The notes under the pieces are model-generated. The model did no database searches and was not told the origin of the DNA. It saw nothing but the letters and a program-made list of their open reading frames with translations. DNA of 24,900 bases, taken from Pseudomonadota bacterium (lineage in GTDB: Bacteria > Pseudomonadota > Alphaproteobacteria > JAAXGF01). The stretch is from assembly GCA_022563655.1 (NCBI GenBank), contig JADFMW010000008.1:1-24900 (forward strand). The letters run 5' to 3'. Position numbers and translations under genes: made by a program. Positions 9,131 to 16,811 of the stretch are shown piece by piece. Position 1 is the stretch's first letter. Every line of letters begins with the position of its first letter.

Positions 9131-10185
9131 CCTTCAACCCCCAGTGCCATGGGGCAGCGTCCGAAGCCCGGCGGACAGAGCCGGCTTCCCTCGGCCGAGC
9201 ATGTCCGAGGCGCACCCAGCAGAAGGCGTCGAATCGTGGCCGCCAGTCCCGCAATGAAAGCCGCGCTGTCGCCCAGCGCCGGCACGCGGACGTAGGCCGG
9301 CACGCCGCCCTTCTCTGCCGCCCTGCGGTACGTGATGTCGAGCTCGACCAGGGTCTCGGAATGCTCGGAGACGAAGGCGATCGGCGCCACGACCAGCGGC
9401 ACGCCATCGCGCCCCGCGCGCGCAATCTCCTCTTCGGTCGATGGCCCGACCCACTCAAGAGGCCCGACCCGGCTTTGGTAGCAGACCCGCGAGTCGAGCT
9501 CGGGAAAGGCCGGCGCCAGCGCCGCGCCGATCGCCCCGGCGGTATGCTCGACCTGCCAGACATATGGATCTCCCCGCGCGAGCACCCGTTTGGGCAGGCC
9601 ATGAGCGGAGAACAGCAGCCGCGGCGTTCCGCTCCGTCCCGCGTCTTCGAGGGCACGATGAATCAACTCCGCGTGGGCTGCAACGAGGCCGGCGTCGGCC
9701 GGGTAACAGCACACGGCCCAGGTCGGCGCGACCATCCCGATCCGCGCCGCCTCTCGGCGCCACCGGGCGAGCGACGAAGCGGTCGTCGTCGTCGAGAACT
9801 GCGGGTAGAGCGGCAGCGCCACCACCCGGTCGGGACCGAAGGCTTTGACCTCGCCAGCCGTTTGCTCGCTCATTGGATGCCAGTAGCGCATGGCGATAAA
9901 CACCCGGACCTCGCCCAGGTCCGCCAGCTCGGCCTCGAGTGCGGCCGCTTGCTCTCGGGTGCGCTCGAGAAGAGGGGATCTGCCGCCGATCTGCGCGTAA
10001 ATCTCGCGTGCGTGCGGAGCACGATGGCGGGCTATCAAGGTTGCCAAACACCAGCGTACAGGCCGCGGCATGTTAATGATCGCCTGGTCGTTGAACAGGT
10101 TGAAAAGAAAAGGGCGAACCGCCTCGGGTGAATCGGGTCCGCCGAGGTTGAACAACACCACCGCCACTCGCCCGGCCTCCGTCAC
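9127..10185 (-). CDS. hemH: Ferrochelatase HemH
   Basis: Ferrochelatase inserts Fe2+ into protoporphyrin IX, the last step of heme synthesis. Evidence across 352 residues: NLGGPD (13-18), FLFNLFNDQAII, ALPLYPQFSTTTTAS (123-137), the catalytic His195 in SAHGLP, and EHSETLVELD (274-283). The GTG start at 10185 overlaps the hemE stop as GTGA; the longer open frame upstream is an out-of-frame reading of hemE. Cys329, Cys337 and Cys344 in the C-terminal tail, with Cys159/Cys160 internally, resemble the arrangement in [2Fe-2S]-containing bacterial ferrochelatases such as that of Caulobacter (recalled from knowledge; ligation here is inferred). It is the middle gene of hemE-hemH-hemJ. Confidence 0.96.
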   Translation of the reverse strand: MTEAGRVAVVLFNLGGPDSPEAVRPFLFNLFNDQAIINMPRPVRWCLATLIARHRAPHAREIYAQIGGRSPLLERTREQAAALEAELADLGEVRVFIAMRYWHPMSEQTAGEVKAFGPDRVVALPLYPQFSTTTTASSLARWRREAARIGMVAPTWAVCCYPADAGLVAAHAELIHRALEDAGRSGTPRLLFSAHGLPKRVLARGDPYVWQVEHTAGAIGAALAPAFPELDSRVCYQSRVGPLEWVGPSTEEEIARAGRDGVPLVVAPIAFVSEHSETLVELDITYRRAAEKGGVPAYVRVPALGDSAAFIAGLAATIRRLLLGAPRTCSAEGSRLCPPGFGRCPMALGVEG

Positions 10186-11267
10186 CGTCCCGTCGCCTCC
10201 TCGCCACGAGGCCGCCACGCGCGCACCGCCTCGACCAGCAGCGCGACGTTGCCCGGCGGGGTACCCGGCAGCACACCGTGTCCCAGGTTGAAAACGAACG
10301 GGCCATCGCCGAGCGCATCGAGGATAGCCCGGATCCGATCCGTCAACTCCGTGCCACCAACGAGCAGATAGACGGGATCGAGGTTGCCCTGGATCGCCCA
10401 GCGTGGTTGCAGCTCTCGCGCCGCCCACTCTGCCGACACGCCACTGTCGACGCTGACCGCATCCACCCCGGTGGCCTCCGCGTAGCTCCTGAGCATACAC
10501 CCCGTGCCGCGTGGAAACCCAATCACCGGAACATCCGGCCAGATCGCCTTGAACCGCTGAACCACGCTTCGGGTCGGCGCGATACACCAGCGCTCGAATT
10601 CGCTCGACGGCAGTATTCCCGCCCAGGAGTCGAACAGCTGAACCGCCTCGGCGCCGCGGCGCGCCTGCTCGATCAGGTGTTCCGCCGTGGCCTCGACCAG
10701 CACGTCGATCAGCCGTTGAAACTCCTCCGGCTTGCCGAAAGCCCACAGCTTGGCCGCGGTGAACGCACCGCCGCGGCCTTCAACCATGTAGCATGCGACG
10801 GTCCATGGCGCACCGGCGAAGCCAATCAACGCCACGCCCTCCGGCAACGCCTGCGCGACTCTCTCAGCCGCGGTATAGACAGGAGCAAGATGATGCTGCA
10901 TCCGCTCGGGACGCAACGCAGCAATATCTTGCAAGGTACGTACCGGCGTAAGACAGGGACCATTCCCATTACCGAACGTAACCTCGACACCCAACGCATC
11001 GGGTACCACCAGGATATCGGAGAACAGGATCGCGGCATCCATCCCAAACCGCTTCACCGGCTGAAGCGTCACCTCAACGGCAAGCTCCGGCGTATAGCAA
11101 AGGGTCAGGAAGCTTCCTGCCTGCCGACGCAGCTCCCCGTATTCCGGCAGGTAACGCCCCGCCTGCCGCATCAACCAGACCGGAGGTGGTGTTTGCGATC
11201 GACCACGCAGGGCTCGGACAAGCCGCTTGAGCGGTGGTCGTTCCAACGGCGGAGAAGGCTGCGGCAT
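10182..11267 (-). CDS. hemE: Uroporphyrinogen III decarboxylase HemE
   Basis: HemE decarboxylates the four acetate side chains of uroporphyrinogen III to give coproporphyrinogen III in the cytosol. The 361-residue protein shows the N-terminal signature PPVWLMRQAGRYLPEY, the catalytic-Asp region AAILFSDILVVPDALG, GFAGAPWTVACYMVEG, LFDSWAGILP, and FNLGHGVLPGTPP near the C-terminus. The ATG at 11267 is the only plausible start. It is the first gene of a coupled heme operon (4-bp overlap with hemH) and diverges from ppsR across the presumed origin, the hemE-oriC-RP001-type arrangement known in Caulobacter and Rickettsia. Confidence 0.97.
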   Translation of the reverse strand: MPQPSPPLERPPLKRLVRALRGRSQTPPPVWLMRQAGRYLPEYGELRRQAGSFLTLCYTPELAVEVTLQPVKRFGMDAAILFSDILVVPDALGVEVTFGNGNGPCLTPVRTLQDIAALRPERMQHHLAPVYTAAERVAQALPEGVALIGFAGAPWTVACYMVEGRGGAFTAAKLWAFGKPEEFQRLIDVLVEATAEHLIEQARRGAEAVQLFDSWAGILPSSEFERWCIAPTRSVVQRFKAIWPDVPVIGFPRGTGCMLRSYAEATGVDAVSVDSGVSAEWAARELQPRWAIQGNLDPVYLLVGGTELTDRIRAILDALGDGPFVFNLGHGVLPGTPPGNVALLVEAVRAWRPRGEEATGR

Positions 11268-11295
11268 AGGCCTGGATACCAGTGGTCCAGATACT

Positions 11296-11322
11296 ACTAC
11301 CTATTTGTAATTAAAAGGTAGT
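11296..11322. repeat. Inverted repeat around an A+T-rich loop, next to hemE
   Basis: ACTACCT (11296-11302) and AGGTAGT (11316-11322) form a perfect 7-bp stem around a 13-base loop that is almost all A/T. Outside it, the CTAC and GTAG flanks continue the symmetry imperfectly. It lies 28 bases upstream of the hemE start and could be a regulatory dyad or part of the origin's unwinding region. Confidence 0.5.
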
Positions 11323-11414
11323 TGTAGTGGTAGGGGCATGAAATTGTGGGGATTGCTGGCGGTCCCGGAATTGTCCCGCCCTGCGAGCTGGTGGGGGCAA
11401 TGTGGTAAGGTATC

Positions 11415-11423
11415 TGTGGATAA
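11415..11423 (-). promoter_or_regulatory. DnaA box (perfect match)
   Basis: TGTGGATAA on the plus strand is TTATCCACA on the minus strand, matching the consensus DnaA box at all nine positions. It is in the hemE-ppsR gap. Confidence 0.8.
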
Positions 11424-11572
11424 GCGCTGAGCGGGTTTGGGTGCCGGGCGTCTGGCGATGCTTTTCGGGCGAGACCGCAACCTGGGTATAATGAAGGTTG
11501 GACGATGGGATAAGCAGTGCTGTGCCCATTTGTCCGTAGTGTTCGGGGTGGTTATCCCGATCGGGGCCGAGC

Positions 11573-11581
11573 TGGTATAAT
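11573..11581 (+). promoter_or_regulatory. Extended -10 promoter candidate for ppsR
   Basis: TGGTATAAT combines a perfect -10 hexamer with the TGN extension, which can dispense with a good -35. Transcription would start near 11588, about 80 bases before the ppsR ATG. A second TATAAT lies upstream at 11487-11492. Both are within the presumed origin, so transcription here could also affect initiation of replication. Confidence 0.5.
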
Positions 11582-11628
11582 CGCGGTCGTAGTGGGGAAA
11601 ACATTATGCCGCGGTCGGGGAAGACGAG

Positions 11629-11637
11629 TTATCCACT
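11629..11637 (+). promoter_or_regulatory. DnaA box (8 of 9)
   Basis: TTATCCACT differs from TTATCCACA only at the last base. It is in opposite orientation to the perfect box at 11415, and 32 bases before the ppsR start codon. Confidence 0.6.
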
Positions 11638-11669
11638 GGATACGCAGGGTTTGGGCGGTTTCGAGGGAC

Positions 11670-12533
11670 ATGAAGCAGTTTCACCTCCATCTTGTATCGG
11701 ACGCCACCGGGGATACGATTAACGCCGTTGCGCGGGCAACGGTTGCTCAGTTCGAAGACTTCGAGGCGGTAGAGCACTTCTGGCCCTTGGTCCGCACTAC
11801 GCGCCAGATCGATCAGGTACTCGCCGCCGTGAAAGCAAATCCTGGTATCGTGATGTATACCCTAGTAGACGGCGCGCTTCGTAACCGCCTTGAAGACGGC
11901 TGTCGGCGACTGCGGGTGCCGTCGGTTCCGGTGCTTGAGCCGGTGGTCGCCGCGCTCAGCAACCACCTAGGGATCGAGGCGCGCGGACAGCCGGGGCGAC
12001 AACACGCGCTCGACGCCGAGTACTTCACGCGCATCGACGCGATCCAGTTCGTGCTCAACCACGACGATGGGCAAATGCTGTACGACCTGGACGACGCCGA
12101 TGTCGTGCTCATCGGAGTCTCACGGACGTCGAAGACGCCGACCTGCTTTTATCTGGCTAACCGCGGCATTAAGGCGGCGAACGTGCCCATCGTTCCCGGG
12201 GCGGCGTTGCCCTCGGAGGTCGAACGCCTCTCCAAGCCGCTGCTTGTTGGCTTGACGATCGGCTCTGAGCGTCTCGTTGAGGTTCGCCGCAATCGGCTGG
12301 GAGTATTGGACCAATGGGATGAGACCGATTATGTCGACCCTGAGAGCGTCGCCAAGGAGGTCCTCGACGCGCGGCGCGCGTTTACCAAGCGTCACTGGCC
12401 GGTGATCGATGTCACCCGCCGCTCGATCGAGGAGATTGCCGCCGCGATTCTGCAGCACATGGCCGGCCGCGTCGGCGGCGAGCTTATCTTCTCAAGGCGG
12501 GCCGGCCCGCATAGTATGACCCCGGCGTCCTAG
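11670..12533 (+). CDS. ppsR: PEP synthase / pyruvate phosphate dikinase regulatory protein
   Basis: This is the DUF299 bifunctional kinase/pyrophosphorylase that controls pyruvate phosphate dikinase or PEP synthase by reversible threonine phosphorylation. The 287 residues include the N-terminal HLHLVSDATGDT (5-16), the P-loop-like GVSRTSKTP (149-157), the following NVPIVPG, and the conserved DQWDETDYVDP and RRSIEEIAAAI segments. I chose the ATG at 11670 because homologues begin at HLHLVSDATG and GAGGGA lies just before it; the open frame extends upstream to 11517 without similarity. It is the RP001-equivalent gene at the origin and starts the rightward run ppsR-maf-aroE-coaE-dnaQ. Confidence 0.95.
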   Translation: MKQFHLHLVSDATGDTINAVARATVAQFEDFEAVEHFWPLVRTTRQIDQVLAAVKANPGIVMYTLVDGALRNRLEDGCRRLRVPSVPVLEPVVAALSNHLGIEARGQPGRQHALDAEYFTRIDAIQFVLNHDDGQMLYDLDDADVVLIGVSRTSKTPTCFYLANRGIKAANVPIVPGAALPSEVERLSKPLLVGLTIGSERLVEVRRNRLGVLDQWDETDYVDPESVAKEVLDARRAFTKRHWPVIDVTRRSIEEIAAAILQHMAGRVGGELIFSRRAGPHSMTPAS

Positions 12534-12574
12534 GTGCCCGTGCGCCCCATGCTGCGACCGAGCACGCTTGAGCC

Positions 12575-13201
12575 ATGCCGCAACATGATATGAGCGAAGA
12601 CGGCGCACCCGCGGTCGTCCTCGCGTCACGCAGTGTCGCGCGGGCGGCGCTCTTGCGCGAGGCAGGCGTCCGCTTCACCGCCCATCCCGTTGCGGTCGAC
12701 GAAGGGGAACTGAAGCGTTCGCTGCGGGCCGAGGCCGCCAGTGCCGGGCAGGCGACGGAGTCGCTTGCCGAGCTCAAGGCGACGCGGGTTTCCCGTGCGC
12801 ATCGGGGCGCGCTCGTCATCGGCGCGGACCAGGTGCTCGAGTGCGACGGCTCGTGGCTTGACAAGCCTGCCAATCTCAAGGCGGCGCGGCGTGATCTGAG
12901 GGAACTGCGTGGCCGAGCGCATACGCTCGCGACATCGGCCTGTGTGGTGTGCGACGGCGCCCTGCTGTGGCACCATACCGACCAAGCCCGGCTCGTGATG
13001 CGCGCCTTTTCCGACAGTTTCCTCGATATCTACCTGGCGGGCGCGGGCGACGCCGTGCTGGCTTGCGTGGGCGCTTACCAGCTTGAGGGCCTTGGGGCGC
13101 AGCTCTTCTCCAAGGTCGAGGGCGACTACTTCTCGATCGTTGGGCTGCCGCTGCTGCCGCTGCTCGGCTTCCTGCGCGGGTACGGGGTGGTCCGGCAGTG
13201 A
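12575..13201 (+). CDS. maf: Maf-family nucleotide pyrophosphatase
   Basis: Maf proteins hydrolyse non-canonical or modified nucleoside triphosphates to monophosphates. Features seen are VLASRSVARAALLREAGV at the N-terminus, the conserved Glu in VDEGELKRS, Lys/Asp in LAELKATRV...VIGADQVLE, GAYQLEGLGAQLFSKVEGDY and the C-terminal FSIVGLPLLPLLGFLR. The subtype with SRS and GADQ matches the second Maf paralogue common next to aroE in Alphaproteobacteria. At 208 residues it is of normal size. The start could also be the ATG at 12590, five codons in; neither has a strong ribosome-binding site. The stop overlaps the aroE GTG by 4 bp. Confidence 0.93.
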   Translation: MPQHDMSEDGAPAVVLASRSVARAALLREAGVRFTAHPVAVDEGELKRSLRAEAASAGQATESLAELKATRVSRAHRGALVIGADQVLECDGSWLDKPANLKAARRDLRELRGRAHTLATSACVVCDGALLWHHTDQARLVMRAFSDSFLDIYLAGAGDAVLACVGAYQLEGLGAQLFSKVEGDYFSIVGLPLLPLLGFLRGYGVVRQ

Positions 13202-14052
13202 TTATCACCGGATCAGCGAAGCTGGCCGGGGTCATGGGCTGGCCGGTCACCCACTCGGCGTCGCCGCGGCTGCACGGGTTCTGGCTCGAGCGTTACGGCG
13301 TCGATGGCGCCTACGTGCCGCTTGCGGTCGCGCCGAAGGATTTGGTTGCGTGCCTCCATGCTTTGCCCAAGCTTGGTTTTGCCGGTGTCAACCTTACCGT
13401 GCCGCATAAGGAGGCGGCGGTCGCAGCCGTCGATTCGCTCAGCGATTCGGCCCGCCGCATCGGCGCCGTGAATACGGTTGTGGTTCGCCGCGACGGCAGC
13501 CTGCACGGCGAGAATTCGGACGCATTCGGGTTTCTTGAGAGCCTCGGAGCGGGCGCGCCGAACTGGGTTGCCACCGACGGCCCCGCGGTGGTGATCGGTG
13601 CCGGCGGCGCGGCGCGGGCGGTGTGCGTTGCGCTGGCCGACGCGGGGGTCGCGGAGATTCGCGTCGTCAACCGCACGGCCGCGCGGGCCGAGGCGCTGGC
13701 CGGCAGTCTCGAGGGGCCGATAACGGTGATGCCCTGGCGCGAGCGGAGCGCCGCGCTCTCCGGGGCGGGGCTGGTGGTTAACGCCACGACGCTGGGGATG
13801 ACCGGCCAGCCGGCGCTCGACATGGACCTTGACCCGCTGCCGGGCGAGGCGGTGGTCTTTGACGTCGTTTACACGCCGCTGAGAACCCCGTTGCTTGCCG
13901 ATGCCGCGCGCCGGGGCCACTCGGCGGTCGACGGCCTCGGCATGTTGCTTCACCAGGCGCGGCCCGGGTTCGCCGCGTGGTTCGGTGTCGAGCCCGAGGT
14001 GTCGCCGGAACTGCGCGAGCATGTGCTTCGCGCCCTCGAGGCCCAAGCGTGA
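13198..14052 (+). CDS. aroE: Shikimate dehydrogenase AroE
   Basis: AroE reduces 3-dehydroshikimate to shikimate with NADPH in aromatic amino acid synthesis. Seen in 284 residues: the shikimate-binding HSASPRLH (19-26), catalytic Lys71 in NLTVPHKE, Asp108 in GENSDAFGF (the usual NTD is NSD), the NADP-binding GAGGAARA (134-141) with NRTAARAEAL following, and VVFDVVYTPLRTPLL and GLGMLLHQA towards the C-terminus. The GTG start overlaps the maf stop (GTGA), and the stop is one base before the coaE start codon, indicating a tightly coupled operon. Confidence 0.97.
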   Translation: MIITGSAKLAGVMGWPVTHSASPRLHGFWLERYGVDGAYVPLAVAPKDLVACLHALPKLGFAGVNLTVPHKEAAVAAVDSLSDSARRIGAVNTVVVRRDGSLHGENSDAFGFLESLGAGAPNWVATDGPAVVIGAGGAARAVCVALADAGVAEIRVVNRTAARAEALAGSLEGPITVMPWRERSAALSGAGLVVNATTLGMTGQPALDMDLDPLPGEAVVFDVVYTPLRTPLLADAARRGHSAVDGLGMLLHQARPGFAAWFGVEPEVSPELREHVLRALEAQA

Positions 14053-14053
14053 C

Positions 14054-14695
14054 GTGGTGATTCTCGGACTCACGGGCGCGATCGGCGCCGGCAAGTCGGT
14101 GGCGGCGCGAATGTTCCTATACGAGGGAGCCGCCGTGTTCGATGCCGACGCTGCCGTGCGCGGTCTGATCGGCAGTGGCGGCGTGGCGGTGGCCGCGGTC
14201 GAGACCGCGTTCCCGGGCTGCGGCGAGGACGGCCCGGGCGGCCGCGGGATCGACCGCGCGGCGCTGGCCCGGCGCGTCTTCGGCGACGGCGAGGCGACGG
14301 ACCGCCTCGAGAACATCTTGCATCCCCTTGTGCACGAGGCCGAGGCGGGCTTCCTGTGCCGCGCCGCGGCCCGCCGCGCGCGGCTCGCCGTGCTTGAGGT
14401 GCCGCTGTTGTTTGAAACCGGGGGCGACCGGCGGTGCGATGCCGTGGCCGTGGTCTGGGCGCCGGCGTTTGTTCGGGCCCGGCGCGTACTCAAGCGTCCC
14501 GGCATGACGCCGAAGCTGTTCGCCGCGATCCGCGCCCGCCAGATGCCGGCCGATGACAAGCTGCGTCGGGCCGACTTCGTCATTCCGGCCGGGATTGGCC
14601 GCGCCGTCACCTTGCGCCGGGTGCGCCGCATCGTCAGAATGCTGGATGGGTGCAGGGGCCTCAGGTGGCCACCGCGGCCTCTTCCCAGGAGGTAG
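14054..14695 (+). CDS. coaE: Dephospho-CoA kinase CoaE
   Basis: CoaE phosphorylates dephospho-CoA, the last step of coenzyme A synthesis. The P-loop LTGAIGAGKS is at residues 6-15, followed by VFDADAAVRGL (substrate-contacting DAD), LENILHPLVH, VLEVPLLFETGGDRRCD and the lid-region IRARQMPADDKLRRADFVI, over 213 residues. I started at the GTG at 14054, one base after the aroE stop, giving MVILGLTG as in homologues; the adjacent GTG at 14057 is equally possible. The Arg/Pro-rich C-terminal tail overlaps the dnaQ ribosome-binding site. Confidence 0.95.
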   Translation: MVILGLTGAIGAGKSVAARMFLYEGAAVFDADAAVRGLIGSGGVAVAAVETAFPGCGEDGPGGRGIDRAALARRVFGDGEATDRLENILHPLVHEAEAGFLCRAAARRARLAVLEVPLLFETGGDRRCDAVAVVWAPAFVRARRVLKRPGMTPKLFAAIRARQMPADDKLRRADFVIPAGIGRAVTLRRVRRIVRMLDGCRGLRWPPRPLPRR

Positions 14696-14697
14696 GC

Positions 14698-15414
14698 ATG
14701 CGAGAAGTCGTTCTCGACACCGAGACCACGGGCCTAGATCCGGGCAGCGGGCACCGCATCGTCGAGATCGGCTGTGTTGAACTGGTCAACCACGTGCCCA
14801 CGGGCCGCGAGTACCAGACCTACCTCAACCCAGACCGCGACGTTCCCGAGGAGGCCTTCGAGGTGCATGGCCTCGCCACGGCTTTTCTGGCGACGAAACC
14901 GCGGTTCGCCGAGGTCGTGGACGATTTCCTCGCCTTCCTCGGCTCCTCCCGGCTCATCATCCACAACGCCGAGTTCGACCTTGCTTTCCTCAACGCCGAG
15001 CTGGAGCGCTTGAGTTACCCGCGATTGTCGCCTCAGCGCTCCCTCGATACCCTTGAGCTCGCGCGGCGCCAAGCGCCGGGAGCGCCCGCCAACCTCGATG
15101 CGCTCGCTCGGCGCTTTGCCCTCGACACTCAGGCCCGTCGCGTGCACGGCGCGCTCGTCGATGCCCGCATACTCGCCGAGGTCTACCTGCGGCTTACGGG
15201 GGGTCGCCAGCCCGCCCTTCTGCTCAAGCCCGGCGAGCCCCGGGAAGCGCTCGCGAGCCCCAGTCCAGGCATGCGTCCAGGCATGCGTCCAGGCATGGGG
15301 GCGTCCGCGTCGACCGCGGTGCGCGCGGCGCGGCCGCACGCGGCGTCCGGCGATGAGCAAACCGCGCACGCCGCCTTCATCGACCGCGTAACCGACCCGA
15401 TCTGGCGCCGCTGA
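14698..15414 (+). CDS. dnaQ: DNA polymerase III epsilon subunit DnaQ
   Basis: DnaQ is the 3'-5' proofreading exonuclease of the replicative polymerase. The DEDDh catalytic set is complete: Asp7 and Glu9 in VLDTETTG, Asp94 in HNAEFD, and His150 and Asp155 in HGALVDA. The ATG at 14698 is chosen because a perfect GGAGG ends 5 nt upstream and homologues begin at this residue; coaE ends 2 bases before it. After the exonuclease domain (to about 170) the C-terminal tail, which in the family binds the polymerase alpha subunit, holds a PGMR tandem repeat (190-201) encoded by a 12-bp minisatellite. Length is 238 residues, normal for Alphaproteobacteria. Confidence 0.97.
   Translation: MREVVLDTETTGLDPGSGHRIVEIGCVELVNHVPTGREYQTYLNPDRDVPEEAFEVHGLATAFLATKPRFAEVVDDFLAFLGSSRLIIHNAEFDLAFLNAELERLSYPRLSPQRSLDTLELARRQAPGAPANLDALARRFALDTQARRVHGALVDARILAEVYLRLTGGRQPALLLKPGEPREALASPSPGMRPGMRPGMGASASTAVRAARPHAASGDEQTAHAAFIDRVTDPIWRR
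15263..15298 (+). repeat. 12-bp tandem repeat, three copies, within dnaQ
   Basis: Three consecutive units of GTCCAGGCATGC (the third with a final G) keep the dnaQ frame and encode PGMRPGMRPGMG in the linker after the exonuclease domain. An in-frame repeat of this kind can change copy number without breaking the gene. Confidence 0.9.
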
Positions 15415-15514
15415 GCACGCTCTCGCCTCGGCGAAGCCTCCGGCGCAGCCAGGGTCGGCGAAGCCTCTCGCCACGCTTCGCCGGAGCGCCAGAGAGGCGA
15501 GAGCCAGGGTGCTC
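15413..15514. terminator. Long dyad between convergent dnaQ and secB
   Basis: The gap has nested inverted repeats: GAGCAC (15413-15418) pairs with GTGCTC (15509-15514), and CTCTCGCCTC (15420-15429) pairs with GAGGCGAGAG (15494-15503). Interior CGGCGAAGC and GCTTCGCCG stretches can also pair. Both stop codons are in the outer arms. There is no T-run, so it is not a classic intrinsic terminator, but it probably marks the shared 3' end of both transcripts. Confidence 0.6.
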
Positions 15515-16079
15515 AGGTGTCGGCGGGTTTGGCCGCCGCGTCGGCGGCTTCGGGCGCCGCGTCGGCGGGTTCGGGCGCAGCCTCTGCAGCGCGTTGCTCG
15601 CGATAGAGGGTGGCGAAATCAATCGGTCCCAGCATCACCGGCGGGTACCCGCCGTCGCGGGCCGCATCCGCTATAATACGGCGCGCGAACGGGAACAGGA
15701 TTTTTGGGCACTCGACCGACAGCGCGAGCCGTCTCGCCTCGGCGCCGAGCCCGCGCACGGTGAAGACTCCGGCGTAAACGAGCTCGATGATGAACGCGAT
15801 GCCGCCGTCAGGCTGCTGGGCTTCGAGGTTGAACTCGAGCACGACTTCATGGTCGTCGCCGCTCAGCCGGCGCCGTTTGACGTGGAACGTGACGTTGCCG
15901 CGGGAGTGATCTTCAGGCTTCACGACGGTGCCGGGCGCCCCCGGGTTCTCGAACGAGAGATCCTTGACGTACTGCGTGACGAACGTGATTGCGGGCTGTT
16001 GACTGTCCTCGGTCGCGTCGCTCGCCTCGGGGGGAGGCCCGGCGTCGGGGCCCCCGGGGGGCGCACTATCGCTGGCCAT
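15513..16079 (-). CDS. secB: Protein-export chaperone SecB
   Basis: SecB is a cytosolic tetrameric chaperone that keeps preproteins unfolded and delivers them to SecA. The core has the family signatures ITFVTQYVKDLSFENPGAP, FHVKRRRL, GIAFIIELVYAGVFTV, CPKILFPFARRIIADAARDGG and PPVMLGPIDFATLY. I chose the ATG at 16079, with GGAG 8 nt upstream; the frame continues upstream to 16136 without similarity. The 188-residue protein has a Pro/Ala/Asp-rich N-terminal tail (about 30 residues) and a C-terminal low-complexity tail of repeated (E/K)PADAAPEAADA-like units, encoded by near-repeat DNA at about 15519-15580. Confidence 0.96.
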   Translation of the reverse strand: MASDSAPPGGPDAGPPPEASDATEDSQQPAITFVTQYVKDLSFENPGAPGTVVKPEDHSRGNVTFHVKRRRLSGDDHEVVLEFNLEAQQPDGGIAFIIELVYAGVFTVRGLGAEARRLALSVECPKILFPFARRIIADAARDGGYPPVMLGPIDFATLYREQRAAEAAPEPADAAPEAADAAAKPADT

Positions 16080-16215
16080 CGTCTGCACTCCGGGTTCTAA
16101 GAACGCCGCAGTGGCTAGCACGGACGGCCCCGGCACACAAGCCTATCGGTCTATTGCGGGTCCGCGCCGCGGAGGGCGGCATGCGGCCGGGGAGCAGGCG
16201 GATTACGCAGGAAGA

Positions 16216-16710
16216 TTACCGTGGCTTACCCCAGTCCCGTGACGGCGCCGATGCATCGTCGTCGTGCAGCTCGGTGTACTCCCCCTCGATGACACTGCCG
16301 TCCTCTCCCGACCCGCGCGCGGGTCGGCCTTGAAGGCTCGTGGTGACCCGTCCGGCGGCCATCATCCGGCGGAGCACCCACTGCAGTATCAGGCGGCGTG
16401 CCGGTGGGATGAGTAGCAGCCCGCCCGCCGCGTCGGTGACGAACCCCGGGGTGAGCAGCAGGGCGCCGGCGACGAGCAGGCAGAAGCCGTCCGCGACCTC
16501 TCGCACCGGCACCCTGCCGCGCGCCACGCTCGCGCGCGCTCGGGCAAGCGTTGCCATCCCCTGATGGCGCAGCAGCGCGGTGCCCGCGAGCGCCGTTGCC
16601 ACGATCAGAGCCAGCGTCATCCACAGGCCAATGTATCCGCCCACTTCGATGAAGACGCCGATCTCGATCAGCGGTACGCCCAACAGCGCGAGGAAAATCA
16701 GTAAAGTCAC
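16216..16710 (-). CDS. fxsA: FxsA family inner-membrane protein
   Basis: FxsA is a small inner-membrane protein whose E. coli member, when overproduced, suppresses F-plasmid exclusion of phage T7; its cellular role is unclear. The protein (164 residues) has a hydrophobic N-terminus LLIFLALLGVPLIEIGVFIEVGGYIGLWMTLALIVATALAG (two membrane segments), the conserved TALLRHQG, and a third segment CLLVAGALLLTPGFVTDAAGGLLLIP with the family's LLLxPGFxTDxxG motif. The C-terminal 40 residues are polar and acidic. It starts at a GTG at 16710 with AGGG 5 nt upstream. It is separated from secB by about 135 bases and diverges from the Tim44-domain gene. Confidence 0.92.
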   Translation of the reverse strand: MTLLIFLALLGVPLIEIGVFIEVGGYIGLWMTLALIVATALAGTALLRHQGMATLARARASVARGRVPVREVADGFCLLVAGALLLTPGFVTDAAGGLLLIPPARRLILQWVLRRMMAAGRVTTSLQGRPARGSGEDGSVIEGEYTELHDDDASAPSRDWGKPR

Positions 16711-16811
16711 GCTTGCCCTGCTACTGTCTGCGGATTATGTAAACGTAAGGGGTCATTGCCGAGGCGTACACAGAGGCTCGACCCGCGACCGCTCAACCCT
16801 TACAGTTGCCG

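Larger units (their letters stand above)
11268..11669. other. oriC: Probable chromosomal replication origin (oriC)
   Basis: This gene-free stretch of about 400 bases separates divergent hemE and ppsR, the conserved position of oriC in many Alphaproteobacteria. It contains a perfect DnaA box (11415-11423), an 8-of-9 box (11629-11637), a 7-of-9 match TTATCCCGA (11552-11560) and weaker matches near 11345 and 11401. An A+T-rich run at 11302-11316, unusual in this G+C-rich window, could be part of an unwinding element. TATAAT hexamers at 11487 and 11576 may be promoters. The parABS locus about 9 kb away supports the assignment. No GANTC or paired-TTAA CtrA sites were seen here. Confidence 0.72.

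Noticed and set aside
13213..14631. 472-codon minus-strand frame opposite aroE and coaE
   Set aside because: It crosses two well-supported genes and has no recognisable motif.
15875..15888. GTTTGACGTGGAAC in secB, resembling parS
   Set aside because: Only 12 of 14 core positions match and the palindrome is broken; ParB binding is unlikely.
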